Of a stretch of DNA of 64,000 bases, positions 12,001 to 21,098 are shown piece after piece. A model generated the notes under the pieces. That model worked only from the letters and a program-made list of their open reading frames with translations, was not told the DNA's origin and did not search any database. The position numbers were made by a program, and so were the translations under genes. Location of the stretch: contig OW203763.1 in assembly GCA_934045905.1 (NCBI GenBank), forward strand, positions 18,110,948 through 18,174,947. The letters are read 5' to 3'. Position 1 is the first letter of the stretch; the number at the start of each line of letters is the position of its first letter. Source of the DNA: Leuctra nigra (lineage: Eukaryota > Arthropoda > Insecta > Plecoptera > Leuctridae).

Positions 12001-15000
12001 CTGTGAATCAGCATCAGTTTGAAAGAGTGGACAACTTCAAGTACCTCGGCTCACTCGTCACGGAGACTAATGAGACTCACTTGGAGATCATGGCCAGGAT
12101 TAGTGCTGGGAACAGATGCTACTTCAGCATGCAACACCTTCTAAAGTCAAATTTACTCTCCAGGAAGACTAAGAAAACGATCTACCGAGTAGTTATCCGG
12201 CCTGTTGTTACATATGGAAGCGAGACCTGGGTGCTGACGAAGAGGGATGAGGACGCTCTTAACACCTGGGAGCGCAAGATCCTCCGCCGAATCTACGGAC
12301 CTGTACAGGACGATGGCGAATGGAGGATTCGTAGAAACGATGAGATTTATGACATATACGAAGATCCATCCATCTCGACAGAGGTGAGGAAGGGAAGACT
12401 ACGTTGGGCCGGCCACATGGAGCGTATGCCTGAGGAAAGGGGAGCCCAAAAGGCCTACAGGCAGAAACCGGAAGGAAGAAGACTCCCGGGACGACCACGC
12501 AAGAGGTGGCTGGACGACGTGGAGGAGGATTTGCGTAGGCTTGGGGTGCGAGGATGGAGGAGGCGGGCCCTGGATCGGGAAGTGTGGAGAGGAGTAGTGG
12601 AGGAGGCCAGGGCTCTACAAGGGCCGTAGCGCCATAGGGTAAGGTAAGGTAGGTAGGTAACTCCTTTTATAACTGTGACAAAAACCTGTAAAAATATCAG
12701 ACTTTCATTTTTAATTACAATTACTTCCAAAGGATGCCATATTAGTCATAAAACTATTTTATGTGACAAATCTCTCCAGAAGCAAAAGCTCCAAAATTTG
12801 ATATGAGTTGAAGGTATCATAAATCATTATTCTCCCAAAAAAATCCACAGTTAATGGCATCTCAAGTCTCACGAAAAGTAGCCGTTTCCTTGGAAGATCT
12901 GGGAACTGGAGTGGAGATGATCTCTGAGCCGCGAGTGTTGGCTGCGAATGCGTACACACCTGCGCAATGACCTTCTGCACCAGGTCCCGAGTGCGTGGAG
13001 CGAGCATGAGCAACCCGGCCGATGCGCCTCCTGCCCCCGCGCCGAACAGCGTGATGGAGTTCTTGTCGCCGTTGAAGAACTCGATGTTGTTGTGGACCCA
13101 CTGGACGGCCATCGCCTGGTCCAGGATGCCGTAGTTGCCCGGCGAATTCTCGTCGGCAGTGCTCAGGAAACCTGCCAAGACATGTCACTTGTGTCGGATT
13201 ACAACTTACAAGTCATGAACAGAGTTCTGGAGTAATTATTACATTTAAACATTGCAATATTTCCCAAGGTAGGCCAAATAAGAGTAGGTGTGGCACAACC
13301 TACTTTGTTTTATGTTCTTCACATATTTTCACATTAAAATCCTGACATTCACAACAATTTTATGCAAACTTCATGGAAGTGATGCATATCCAATCAATAA
13401 CATATTAAAACAACTCAGTTATTCTTATTATTATGTATTAGTACTGATAGATACTTCTAAGAAGTCAGTATGCAATGAAAGTAATAGAGGAGTGACGAAC
13501 TAGGACGAAAAGATCCAGGATGCAACGATACAGATAAACATGTGAAAGTGCATGTAAAACAAAGTAGAGAAAAAAATGTACGGGAAAAAAATGAAAATCC
13601 ACGTGATTTAAAAAATTCCAGTAAAAGGTAAATAGGGGCCCAAAAACGGCAGGGGCCTTGCCAGTCTCCCACTGGTAAATCTATATTATTTTCATAAACG
13701 AAGTTAAACTGTATTATAACCACCTATAAAATATAAGTAATCAAAAAGTATAATGTTGAAATAAAGTGGTAACTTTCTCACAAACTTATAGTAAAACTAT
13801 GATGGTTTAAGACATGAATTATTTAGTCAACAATCACAAATCAGTAAAAAAACAACATCAGAGTCCATAAAATCAAAGATCATTTGCAGCTTCTCATCAT
13901 CCCTTTCCCTTTCTAAGAACTGTTGTACCTACTTCAGAGAAGATGGAAGATTTCTAGAGACGACATACCTAGAGCTCCGAGACGGTAATTGATGGTGACG
14001 ACAACGACATTGTAGAAGGCGGCCATGACGTGGGCCGGAAACAAGTTGGATGCACCGTGATGGAACTCGCCCCCGTGGATGTAGATCATGACGGGGTACA
14101 GCTGCGGGCGACCACCAGCCGTCTGCAGACGATGTGATCGTTATTAACATTAGCAAACCACATTACGGGGAAATAGATTCTCAGGATGGAGGTTGATGGA
14201 CAGAGTATCAAATGAATTTTAAATTTTGAAGCATTTTTATGTTTTACAATAAATTTAAACTAAAACAGTTTCAGGTCATTTAAAAGTCATATAACAATGG
14301 TAGTTACTAGTTAGTGAACATTTTAAGTGCTCATTGGCTATACTGTCACTCGTTAACACTTTTATTGCAATATTTTCAATTACAGTAAACCCTCGTTAAT
14401 TCGAATTCAAAGGGACCCAAAAAATCCCAGTTCGAATTAAAAAGTTCGAATTATATAATTAATGCAAATTTTTTTTGTGCATTTTCATGAAGTTTGAATA
14501 TTCCCGACTGTGGAATATTCCCGCCATTGCAAAAAAGTGGGGTTGGCAAACCTGTAACAGCAGTTTGGCCAACCTCGCAACGTGACATGACGTCATTTTG
14601 ACGCCATTGAAGGTTGTGTTTTGTTTTGAGTGTGGTTTTTTTCGTAGTTTGTTCGCGATTATTTTATCAATCCTTGTGCAAAGTTCGAATTAAAACAACT
14701 GTATGCAAGGAATAACATGGGCTGGGACCAAAATTCAGTTCGAATTTCGAATTAACCTAAAATTCGATTTATAAAAATGATTTAACATGTAAAAACCTAT
14801 CCTGTCCACTGGGACCATGCACCTAGTTCGAATATACCCCTAAATTCGAATTATTGAAGTTCGTAATAACGAGGGTTTACTGTAGTTTCTTGCGCTGAAG
14901 TCTTACCGTTGGACTGAACACGTTGAGATATAAGCAGTCTTCATCCATGTCGCGGACACCCTTCGTTATACCGGTATAGCGGACCGGCTGCGGACAAGCC

Positions 15001-18000
15001 GGACCAAAGTCCACAGCCTGGATCAGTTGCCAGCCTCGGTGAGAGCGGGGTGGCTGTAAAGATGACAGGTCAAACATTGGAAAATATTCACATCGTTTAT
15101 TGGATAAGAATGAAAATGAAATACACAATGGTTTAGAAAATCAGTTGTTTACCAGCTGCAAGCACATACTACCTAGTTCTACATTCCATACAGATATATT
15201 GAATTTAAATGCGACTTGATATCTGTCTTACAGATATTTTATTAGGTGGGACCATTCATGCTAAGCAATAAAAATACATAGATATGATGAAATAGGGTTG
15301 AAACATTTTCTCAAGAGTTTCATTGCCACATAGGTTGGAGGTAGGTACAAGCTCTATGAGAAGAAATCAACACCTTCCTACCACACAAGTTTTAATTTTG
15401 TTTACTTTGGAATAATACGCTGATAGAGGGAGATAAGGAAAAATCATGCTACAGAGTGCGTATGTGTAACTCCAGTGTACACAGAGTACTACGTCACAGC
15501 TGTATTTCCAGTAGACAGAGAGGAGATTACACAGAAAGTGCAATCTATATTGATTCATTTCAGTGTTATCTTATCAAATGTTGGAGATTAAATAGTTTTA
15601 TGTGTCACAGAATGGCACATCAGAGATTTCTCTGGAACAGGTGTATGACTCACAATTTAGATAACTGGATCAATATATGGACTGAGAACTGGGTAATCTC
15701 TCCCCCCCATGGAAATCAACACTCAATTCTTGGAGAATTACTATATAAAAGAATAAAATATCACATCCAAATTCCAGTCATGCATTTTTTAATTTTCACT
15801 AGGAAAGAGCGAGACTAGTCTTGAATCCGAAAGACTCACCTTGAAGCGTCCCTCTTGGACCGGCGGCATGGCATACGGGATGCCCAGGAACACACTCACT
15901 TCCCCTTGGATCTTCTCCACGGGAGTCTGATCCGGCCGGAATCCCGAGTCCGGGTCAGGATTGTCGTACAGGTGTCTGGAAACATGCATTAATATTAACA
16001 TTCATTCATTGGACTTAGGCCATTTTAGAATATTATTAAAAACCAATATTAGGTTATTGGTTTACCCAATATTAGGCAAAGCAAACGAGTGTGCAATCAA
16101 TACTGTTAGGCGATGTTAAGGTGAAACAGGCAAGTGAATTTTGTAAAGGAACGGGCAATAGTGCAATTATTGAACCAGGTATAAGAGTGAAGCAATTGGC
16201 GGACAGAATGAAGATGGGATATTATAGGGAAAGACTGAGTGAAGCCGAGATGGTGATTTTGAAAGTAGGTAATCGGGAGGTGAAGGAGGGAGTGAACAAG
16301 GAGGAGCTACTACGAGACATCTGTGAGTTAGTAGTAGTCACGAAGGATGCAGTAAAACCACAGGTTAGAGTGGTGGTATGTGGCCTGCAGACGACCGAAG
16401 GAACGTTCATGAACGAGGAGCTGAAGAGGACAGCCGAAGTTAATTGTGCAGAATACCTGGATGTCCCATATATACCAGGATATAGGAGCAACAGATGAGA
16501 GTGGGAGGCAAAGACTGGGAGAGAGCTGAGAGTGAGGATGGAAGCGAAAGAACGAAGCGAACAGAAGAAGGAGAAGAAGAAGGATAAAGTTGTGAACGAG
16601 GTTTTTCAGTCCAGGTGGGTCTGGAGGAACCAAAGGTAGGGGGAAGCAATGAAGAGGAAGCCAGCGGTATGAGGAGATTAAGGCAAAGGCAGGACAAGGT
16701 GGGTGTGGAAGAGAGAAAAGTAGAGTCAGTGAAGAGTCGGAAGACAACAAGAATACAAGTGGGGACACTTAATATAGTAACACTAACAGGAAAAATTGAG
16801 GAGATTGTGGACATGATGACCGAGAGGAAGTTAGACTTATTAGGATTAAGTGAGACCAAGTGGAAGGGTAAAGGGGAAAAGATACTGCGAGATGACTACA
16901 AGTTAATATGGTCTGGGGGAGAGGAAGGTAGAAATGGGGTGGGAATTGTTGTAAGCCCTCGATTGAAAGATACCATTTTGGAGGTAAAGGGGATTAACGA
17001 TAGAGTAATCAAAGTCAAAATGGCAATCGGAAAGAGCACGGTTGACATGATCCAGGTATACGCCCCGCAGACTGGCAGACCTAGGGAAGAGAAAGACAAG
17101 TTTGAGGAAGAGCTGGAGAGTGAAATATTAACATCAAATCCAGTGTTGGTGATGGGTGACTTTAATGCCAGAATTGGAAAAGACAGAAATGGGTATGAAG
17201 AGGTAATGGGCGGAGATGGTTTTGGCAACCGGAACAGGGAAGGCGAGAAGTTGCTTGACTTTTGTGCTAGGAACTCTTTACAAGTAGGGAACAGCTGGTT
17301 CAAGAAACAACGAAGTCACCAAGTAACAAGATATAGCTATGGGGAAGATGTGTCGGAATCTGTAATAGACTACATTTGTGTGAGCAGAGACTTGAAGAAG
17401 TTCCTAGTAGATGTGCGAGTGTATCCGTCAGTAGCTTTAGGGAGTGATCACCGGCTGCTAGTTGGTAGTTTCCACATCAAGACACCAAAACAGCTGTGCA
17501 ATGCTAAAAATAACAGGATTAAAGTATGGAGATTACAAGAACTGGATACAAGGTTAGCCTTCAAGAAGATGATTGAGATTAGAGTACCGACAGGGGAAAG
17601 GAAAGGGGTGGAAGAGGAATGGAACGAGTTTAAGACAGCATTTGTGGATGTTGCCGAACAAGTATGTGGAAGAGCTAGTGGGAAGAAGAGAAAGAAAGAA
17701 ACAAGGTGGTGGAATGAGAGAGTAAGGGAGGTAGTTCGGAGGAAGCGGGATGCATGGCAGAGAAACGAATTAAATAGATCCTCAGAGAATGCAGAAGAGT
17801 ATCGACAGTGTAAAATAAATGTGGCCAAGATTGTTCGGGAGGAGAAGAAGAAAGCAATGGACGAACTTGCAAGTAAGCTTGAGAAGGATTTCGAAGGAAA
17901 CAAGAAAATGATATACGGACTGGTGAAAAGAAAAAGAGGAGTTCGAGAAGAAGTCCGAACGATGAAAAATAGCAACGGCGAACTCGTAGTAAATCCAGAT

Positions 18001-21000
18001 GATGTAATCAAAATGTGGAAAGAGTACTTTGAGACCCTTCTCAATGTGCAATCAGGTGCCACAGAACAAGGGAAAGAACAAGAGAGAAGAGCAGAGGGAG
18101 AAGGAGGCACAGGAGAGGAGAGAGAGGAAGCAGATGTAAGCGAAATGGAAGTTGGGAAAGCACTGGGAGAGATGAAGAATGGGCGAGCTCCAGGAATAGA
18201 CGAGGTGACAATGGAAATGGTAAAAGCGGCAGGAGAAACAGGAAAAAAGTGGCTGCACCGTGTAATACTAGCAGTTTGGAAGGAAATGAAGATTCCCGAC
18301 GACTGGAGAAAAGGTATAATAGTGCCACTGTTCAAGAAGGGGGACCGTAAGGCTTGTAGTAACTACAGGGGAGTGACTCTGTTGTGTCAGTGTGCAAAGT
18401 TATACGAGAAGATTGTCGAGACCCGTTTAAAAGGTTTTGTGGAGGAAGGGTTAAGAGAAGAACAATATGGCTTTAGGAGGGGACGGGCAACCAGGGATGC
18501 TTTATTTGCGGTAAGGCAGTTAATGGAACGGAGATGGGAGAGTGGGCAAGTGATGTACATGGCGTTTTTGGATTTAGAAAAAGCGTACGATAGGCTCCCA
18601 CGAAAGGTGGTGTGGGAGAGTTTGAGGAAGAAGGAAGTGAGCAATGGTCTTATTGAAAGGATTAAATGTACATATGAGAGAAGTGTCAGCAGTGTACAGA
18701 CAGACATAGGGAGATCAGAGTGGTTTGGGGTACAGGAAGGTCTACGTCAAGGTAGCGTTTTGTCCCCATCTCTCTTTGTAATAGTGATGGATGATCTGCT
18801 GAAAATGGTTGAAGAAAAGGAGGGCAAAGATTCGAGAACTTTAGTCTATGCTGATGATGTGCTCATTTGGGGTGAAAGTGGAGAAGAACTACAAGAGAAG
18901 ATAAATCGTTGGAGTGAAGTAACGGAGGAAGTGGGACTGAAGATTAGCCAAGATAAGAGCGAAATATTGAAAATGGAGAGAAGGAAAACATTGAGAAAGA
19001 GGATAAGAATTAGGTTACGTGGGAAGGAGCTGAGAGAGGTGGATGCATTCAAATACTTGGGAAGTATACTAACTAAGAAGGCGAAGGTGGATGCAGAGGT
19101 GAAGGCGAGAATTCAAAAAGCCGAGTCCTTCTACCAAGCTGTTCGCAAGCTGCTGTGGAACGAAGATTTCCCTCGCCAGTGTAAACTGCTCATGTATAAA
19201 ATGTATTTCTTACCAATACTAACATACGGAGCAGTTACATGGGGGATTGGAAATAAGGAACGCAGCCAGCTGGAGGCAGCGGAGATGAAATTCCTAAGAA
19301 GTGTGAAGGGAGTAACAAAGATGGACAGGTTGAGAAGCCGTTGTATTAGGAAGGAGCTGGGAGTGGAAAGTTTGAGCTACAAGATGGGTAGAGAGAGATT
19401 GCGTTGCTTTGGACACATGAAAAGAATGGATCTCAAGAGAATACCAAGACAGGAGTTTGAAGAAACAGTGGTGGGAAGAAGAAGAGTGGGGAGACCAAGA
19501 GAGAAGTGGAGTGGTCTTATCAGAGAGGACGTGGAGGACAGGCAGCAAAGGTGGCAGAAAGTGGAAGCAGAGAAGTGGTGGGAGGACAGGAGGATCTGGA
19601 GGGCGCTGGTGGAGAAGTTGGAGGAAGGTGACGAGGATGAAGAAGAGGAGGAGGAGGATGAAACGTCAGGCCTGGCCAGCCGGTTTGGAAGAGATCCGAG
19701 GCCCTAGACCCAGTGGGAGCTCCCACTGTCTGACCTGACAACATTGTCGGAACCAGAAGAAGATTATTATATTATTATTATTAGGTAGATATGTAAAAAG
19801 AGAAATATGTAAATTTAGCTTTATATGGAACCAATTGCAATTGATAATGTTTATTGTTTTGTTTAACAATGTATTTATCTCTCTACTCGACTTTGAGCCT
19901 CTAGGTCAATAACCTTGTATAGACATACTACCTACTCAAACAATTTAACTGAAAGTAGTGCAACTCAAAAAGAAGCCTACAGCAAAGACGAGATAATAAA
20001 CATACACTTTAAATCCCTGCACTAGTCCTGTGGAGGTCTTCACCAAGACGTCTCTGTCCAGCTGCAGCTGTTGCCAGTCGGGTCGCTGTTTCCCTTGTAG
20101 ATCTGTCCTCCAGCCGGCTAATATTCCCGGCAACGGAATTGAAGTCGGAGGAATGCCAGGCAGATGCTAGAAACCAAGCAAGTTCAGCCATGCACCAGTT
20201 TAATTCAGTTCAATCCTTGTGACATAACTTACCTACTGATATTATGAAATAATGCTTACTAATTATCAAAGTAAAGACATTGAAAACAATTAAATATCTG
20301 TCTGTAAATTCATTAATCATACTACTTAGTACACTTAGAATGACCTAAATGTAATAATTTGCTTTGAATAAAGGTAGGTGTACCTACCTAGTAGGTATGG
20401 AATACAAAGAAGCAAATTGATTCTAATTAAACTGAAGCACACAAAAATTAGCATATTAGTTGTAAGAAATAGCTGTATTAAACTAAAGAGGAATCCACAA
20501 TGCATCAGATCGGAATGTCTGCGGAAGGTCAGGCCGAACCTTGGAGCGATTGGAATGCGAGGCAGATGGTACAAATGAAGGTAACTTTGCACTGCCTCAT
20601 CACATAACCAATAATTGGAAGAAAATACCTTGACATCTATAAGCGTATGTTGATCTCTGGAAAGGCCTACCAACCAGTGCACAATGGATGAAAATACAAA
20701 AATACTAACTTACTACTTGATTGTATTGACTGGAAGTTGAGCCTTATAGGTTTGAAATCATTGCATACCTGATTACCATATCCATCGTCTATGACTGGTC
20801 CATCTCGATTGTTGTACACTCCCCCGACGCCTGTTCCGGGGATGTAATGTTGTCCGTACCGGCGATTATTGTACGTGTATGTTCTGTAGTTGTCATCGCC
20901 AGGATTTGGTACATTTTGAGGATAACCTTGGGGATATCCTTGCGGATTTCCTTGAGGATATTGCGGAATATTATACGAACTATCTCTGTATCTTGGAGGT

Positions 21001-21098
21001 CCTTCTTGGCATAAACTTAACCTTAAATTCACTGATATTATTATAAACAATAGAACGGTCCACGAACAGGACGGAATTTGCAGAATATGTGAAGACAT
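1..21098 (-). CDS. Gli: Gliotactin, neuroligin-like inactive cholinesterase-domain adhesion protein (3' end outside window)
   Basis: Single-pass protein of tricellular and septate junctions. Exons in transcription order: 21098-20769, 20166-20006, 15975-15840, 15053-14907, 14122-13969, 13171-12960, 9042-8872, 7351-7150, 6694-6507, 5857-5671, 4529-4424, 3898-3703, 3335-3220, 274-1. All phases agree and give 860 codons up to the window edge with no stop. Residues 1-31 look like a signal peptide, followed by a Pro/Gln/Gly/Tyr-rich stretch with repeated YPQG. The alpha/beta-hydrolase ectodomain runs from about 150 to 730 (FLGIPYAMPP, DEDCLYLNVFSPT, YIHGGEF, SPGNYGILDQ). The nucleophile elbow reads GAGAGG near residue 353, with Gly where esterases have Ser, so it should be catalytically dead, as is known for this family. 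A transmembrane helix (about 740-764) is followed by WRNAKRQSDRYY and later QYEYRDTP, matching the tyrosine-containing tail of fly Gliotactin. The start is the ATG just before the signal peptide. Identification is from recalled family motifs. Confidence 0.93.
275..2217. other. Gli intron 13, downstream part
   Basis: AT-rich intron with a short TC microsatellite near 1573-1588. No ORF of interest or recognised element apart from the hAT copy that begins at 2226. Confidence 0.6.
2226..3089. mobile_element. Non-autonomous hAT-like transposon in Gli intron 13
   Basis: Terminal inverted repeats of about 23 bp begin TAGAGCCAGTTTTAAATGGT and are mirrored at the right end. The element is flanked by a perfect 8-bp duplication GTCATCAG (2218-2225 and 3090-3097). 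An 8-bp duplication is the hAT signature. The interior has no transposase ORF. Length 864 bp. Confidence 0.82.
4705..5223. mobile_element. hAT-type MITE rich in TTCGAAG motifs, Gli intron 10
   Basis: The ends are TAGGGGTGTGCGAAG and its inverse, flanked by the 8-bp duplication GTAATAAC (4697-4704 and 5224-5231), as for hAT elements. Subterminal regions are arrays of GAAGTCGAAG/CTTCGACTTCG motifs in both orientations. At 5007 a short plus-strand frame MDLSDENEDEVVT runs into a GTAAGT donor-like site and could be the remnant of a transposase first exon. Length 519 bp. Confidence 0.85.
7403..7704 (+). mobile_element. 5S-rRNA-derived SINE (SINE3-type) in Gli intron 7
   Basis: Bases from about 7430 to 7490 read like the internal promoter half of 5S rRNA: CTCGGTGCTCGTTAGATCAC, then CGAGGTTAAGC (A-box-like) and TATGGGTGACC (C-box-like), in 5S order and spacing. 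The body is followed by a CTTCAA-repeat and A-run tail. A 10-bp direct repeat TGTACCAGAC flanks it (7393-7402 and 7705-7714), indicating retrotransposition. It lies about 40 bp upstream of the exon 8 acceptor of Gli, antisense to the gene. 5S-derived SINEs are much rarer than tRNA-derived ones. Confidence 0.8.
7868..8725. mobile_element. 858-bp TIR element of unassigned superfamily, Gli intron 7
   Basis: The ends are a nearly perfect inverted repeat (ACATATCGTCGTTGAAGTGG at the left, mirrored at the right). The interior has several copies of a TACGCGGTATT motif in both orientations, near 8092, 8287, 8332 and 8553. No ORF is seen. I could not settle the target duplication, so the superfamily is open. 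Confidence 0.65.
9243..12646 (+). mobile_element. Near full-length RTE-like non-LTR retrotransposon in Gli intron 6
   Basis: The element is flanked by a perfect 18-bp direct repeat (AGGTAGGTAGGTAACTCC at 9225-9242 and 12647-12664), the expected target-site duplication of target-primed reverse transcription. It has a 5' leader of about 280 bp, one long ORF, a 3' UTR of only about 17 bp, and a tail of short GGTAA-type units rather than poly(A). A single ORF, tiny 3' UTR and short-unit tail are typical of the RTE clade. It lies antisense to Gli. The intact ORF and perfect duplication suggest recent insertion, though the target itself is a simple GGTA repeat, so the exact junction could slide a few bases. 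Confidence 0.88.
9588..12629 (+). CDS. RTE-type LINE polyprotein: AP endonuclease plus reverse transcriptase
   Basis: An uninterrupted reading frame of about 1013 codons. The N-terminal third is an apurinic-like endonuclease: WIGTWNVLSLYRAG, LQEMRWKG, NAHAPTED, ILGDMNAKVG, NQIDHVLID and the catalytic SDH in VDSDHFLV. The central reverse transcriptase has APGEDMITAELLKYG, YRGISLLNTGYKILT, the motif A region FIDYKQAYDSVNR, SRGLRQGDSLS and the catalytic YADD near 11838. The C-terminus holds RLRWAGHMERMPEERG and GRRLPGRPRKRWLDD, a tail common in RTE-like elements and in gene models mislabelled craniofacial development protein 2. No ATG lies near the N-terminus: the open frame begins at 9525 after a TAA at 9522, and the listed start is a TTG. 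All catalytic motifs look intact, so the copy may be mobilisation-competent. Confidence 0.85.
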   Translation: MDAGLTTPLRKKRSVTKQSLRKRSRTDQRERLKRENGHDFWIGTWNVLSLYRAGALASLVVELDRYKVRIAALQEMRWKGTDMFRQKLYTIFYSGHNRNTLGTGFAVAKQYESAVIGFKAINERLCTMRLKGHFFNTTFINAHAPTEDSDDEAKENFYEELERAYDGAPRHDIKIILGDMNAKVGRETIFRPTIGAESLHSDSNNNGMRLVEFAISKGMTVSSTKFPHKNVHKATWRSPDGNTQNQIDHVLIDTRHGSDILDVRSYRGADVDSDHFLVRARCRQRISVARMERGVRRQRFDGQKLVRDGECGKRVQEEFACHLKAQLVLEKAKMQGATDIENDWKMLKAAVTATAEQVVGFQPVDRRDPWFNAECKEAIANRNEARKKMLQRGTRTNCSEFSRLRAVAKKACRREKRKWEKQKVEKIEELARRKETRKMYSKIRDEKNGFQARTSMCNDKKGNLIAEGKRVVERWAEHFEELLNGAGGSGDQAENVQELVEAGPDVADPSLGETEEAIHRMKNHKAPGEDMITAELLKYGGEELKHELHGIIMRIWQEEKMPSEWRVALICPIHKKGSKLECANYRGISLLNTGYKILTKIIARRIEPYAEQVLGDYQCGFRHNRSTTDQIFTIRTILEKCYEHNITVHQLFIDYKQAYDSVNRDYLYETLDVLGVPKKLAQLVRMTLANSTCKVKVQNNISREFQVSRGLRQGDSLSCLLFNLTLERVIRNIDINGGGTLLNRTVHYLAYADDVDLLSRNERALKESFVQLEEASERAGLVVNESKTKYMVMERNYRNQRESLSVNQHQFERVDNFKYLGSLVTETNETHLEIMARISAGNRCYFSMQHLLKSNLLSRKTKKTIYRVVIRPVVTYGSETWVLTKRDEDALNTWERKILRRIYGPVQDDGEWRIRRNDEIYDIYEDPSISTEVRKGRLRWAGHMERMPEERGAQKAYRQKPEGRRLPGRPRKRWLDDVEEDLRRLGVRGWRRRALDREVWRGVVEEARALQGP
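14383..14882. mobile_element. pogo/Tigger-like MITE in Gli intron 4
   Basis: The terminal repeats CAGTAAACCCTCGTTA match at both ends and the element is flanked by TA (14381-14382 and 14883-14884), as in Tc1/mariner-pogo elements. CAGTAAACCCTCG is close to known Tigger ends. TTCGAATT motifs recur just inside both ends. Length 500 bp, no transposase. Confidence 0.78.
16091..16498 (+). pseudogene. LINE ORF1 fragment, SGNH-esterase-like domain (5'-truncated)
   Basis: An open frame with no ATG; the first codon shown is GTG. The order of blocks is that of SGNH/GDSL-type esterase domains found in ORF1 of some LINEs: ILLGDVKV (block I, normally GDS, here GDV), a GNSAIIEPG segment, LKVGNREVKEG (block III, normally GTND or GGND), VRVVVCGLQTT, and a terminal CAEYLDVPYIPGY strand. 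The apparent loss of the nucleophile Ser suggests a decayed or non-catalytic domain. It ends at TGA 16496-16498, about 115 bp before the first residue listed for ORF2. The assignment is from motif order only. Confidence 0.5.
16615..19707 (+). CDS. LINE ORF2: AP endonuclease plus reverse transcriptase
   Basis: An intact frame of about 1030 codons. Endonuclease blocks: VGTLNIVTLTGK, LLGLSETKWKGKG, VYAPQTG, VMGDFNARIG, SVIDYICVSRD and GSDHRLLVG. Reverse transcriptase blocks: APGIDEVTMEMV, YRGVTLLCQCAK, EQYGFRRGR, motif A FLDLEKAYDRLPR, QEGLRQGSVLS and the catalytic YADD near 18847. The C-terminus is RLRCFGHMKRMD, RRRVGRPREKW, then an acidic Glu/Asp run and GLASRFGRDPRP. No ATG marks the start: the frame opens after a TAA at 16585-16587 and the listed start is GTG. 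This implies translation by re-initiation or a shifted start, or loss of the true start. Confidence 0.8.
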   Translation: MGLEEPKVGGSNEEEASGMRRLRQRQDKVGVEERKVESVKSRKTTRIQVGTLNIVTLTGKIEEIVDMMTERKLDLLGLSETKWKGKGEKILRDDYKLIWSGGEEGRNGVGIVVSPRLKDTILEVKGINDRVIKVKMAIGKSTVDMIQVYAPQTGRPREEKDKFEEELESEILTSNPVLVMGDFNARIGKDRNGYEEVMGGDGFGNRNREGEKLLDFCARNSLQVGNSWFKKQRSHQVTRYSYGEDVSESVIDYICVSRDLKKFLVDVRVYPSVALGSDHRLLVGSFHIKTPKQLCNAKNNRIKVWRLQELDTRLAFKKMIEIRVPTGERKGVEEEWNEFKTAFVDVAEQVCGRASGKKRKKETRWWNERVREVVRRKRDAWQRNELNRSSENAEEYRQCKINVAKIVREEKKKAMDELASKLEKDFEGNKKMIYGLVKRKRGVREEVRTMKNSNGELVVNPDDVIKMWKEYFETLLNVQSGATEQGKEQERRAEGEGGTGEEREEADVSEMEVGKALGEMKNGRAPGIDEVTMEMVKAAGETGKKWLHRVILAVWKEMKIPDDWRKGIIVPLFKKGDRKACSNYRGVTLLCQCAKLYEKIVETRLKGFVEEGLREEQYGFRRGRATRDALFAVRQLMERRWESGQVMYMAFLDLEKAYDRLPRKVVWESLRKKEVSNGLIERIKCTYERSVSSVQTDIGRSEWFGVQEGLRQGSVLSPSLFVIVMDDLLKMVEEKEGKDSRTLVYADDVLIWGESGEELQEKINRWSEVTEEVGLKISQDKSEILKMERRKTLRKRIRIRLRGKELREVDAFKYLGSILTKKAKVDAEVKARIQKAESFYQAVRKLLWNEDFPRQCKLLMYKMYFLPILTYGAVTWGIGNKERSQLEAAEMKFLRSVKGVTKMDRLRSRCIRKELGVESLSYKMGRERLRCFGHMKRMDLKRIPRQEFEETVVGRRRVGRPREKWSGLIREDVEDRQQRWQKVEAEKWWEDRRIWRALVEKLEEGDEDEEEEEEDETSGLASRFGRDPRP

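Larger units (their letters stand above)
16077..19778 (+). mobile_element. 5'-truncated non-LTR retrotransposon (LINE) with two ORFs in Gli intron 2
   Basis: It carries the 3' part of an ORF1 and a complete ORF2 with endonuclease and reverse transcriptase. The 3' end runs through an AGAAGATTATTATATTATTA tail, a (TTA)n-type terminus. TATTAGG at 16070-16076 and 19779-19785 may be a 7-bp target duplication, but the tail is itself TTA-rich, so this is weak. The 5' end cuts into ORF1, as expected for incomplete reverse transcription. It is inserted antisense to Gli. The clade was not assigned: the ORF2 tail resembles RTE/Proto2-like elements, while an esterase-like ORF1 is better known from CR1/L2-type lineages. 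Confidence 0.78.

Noticed and set aside
17448..18335. 295-codon minus-strand frame
   Set aside because: It is the reverse shadow of the purine-rich LINE ORF2; Ser/Phe/Leu-rich with no domain.
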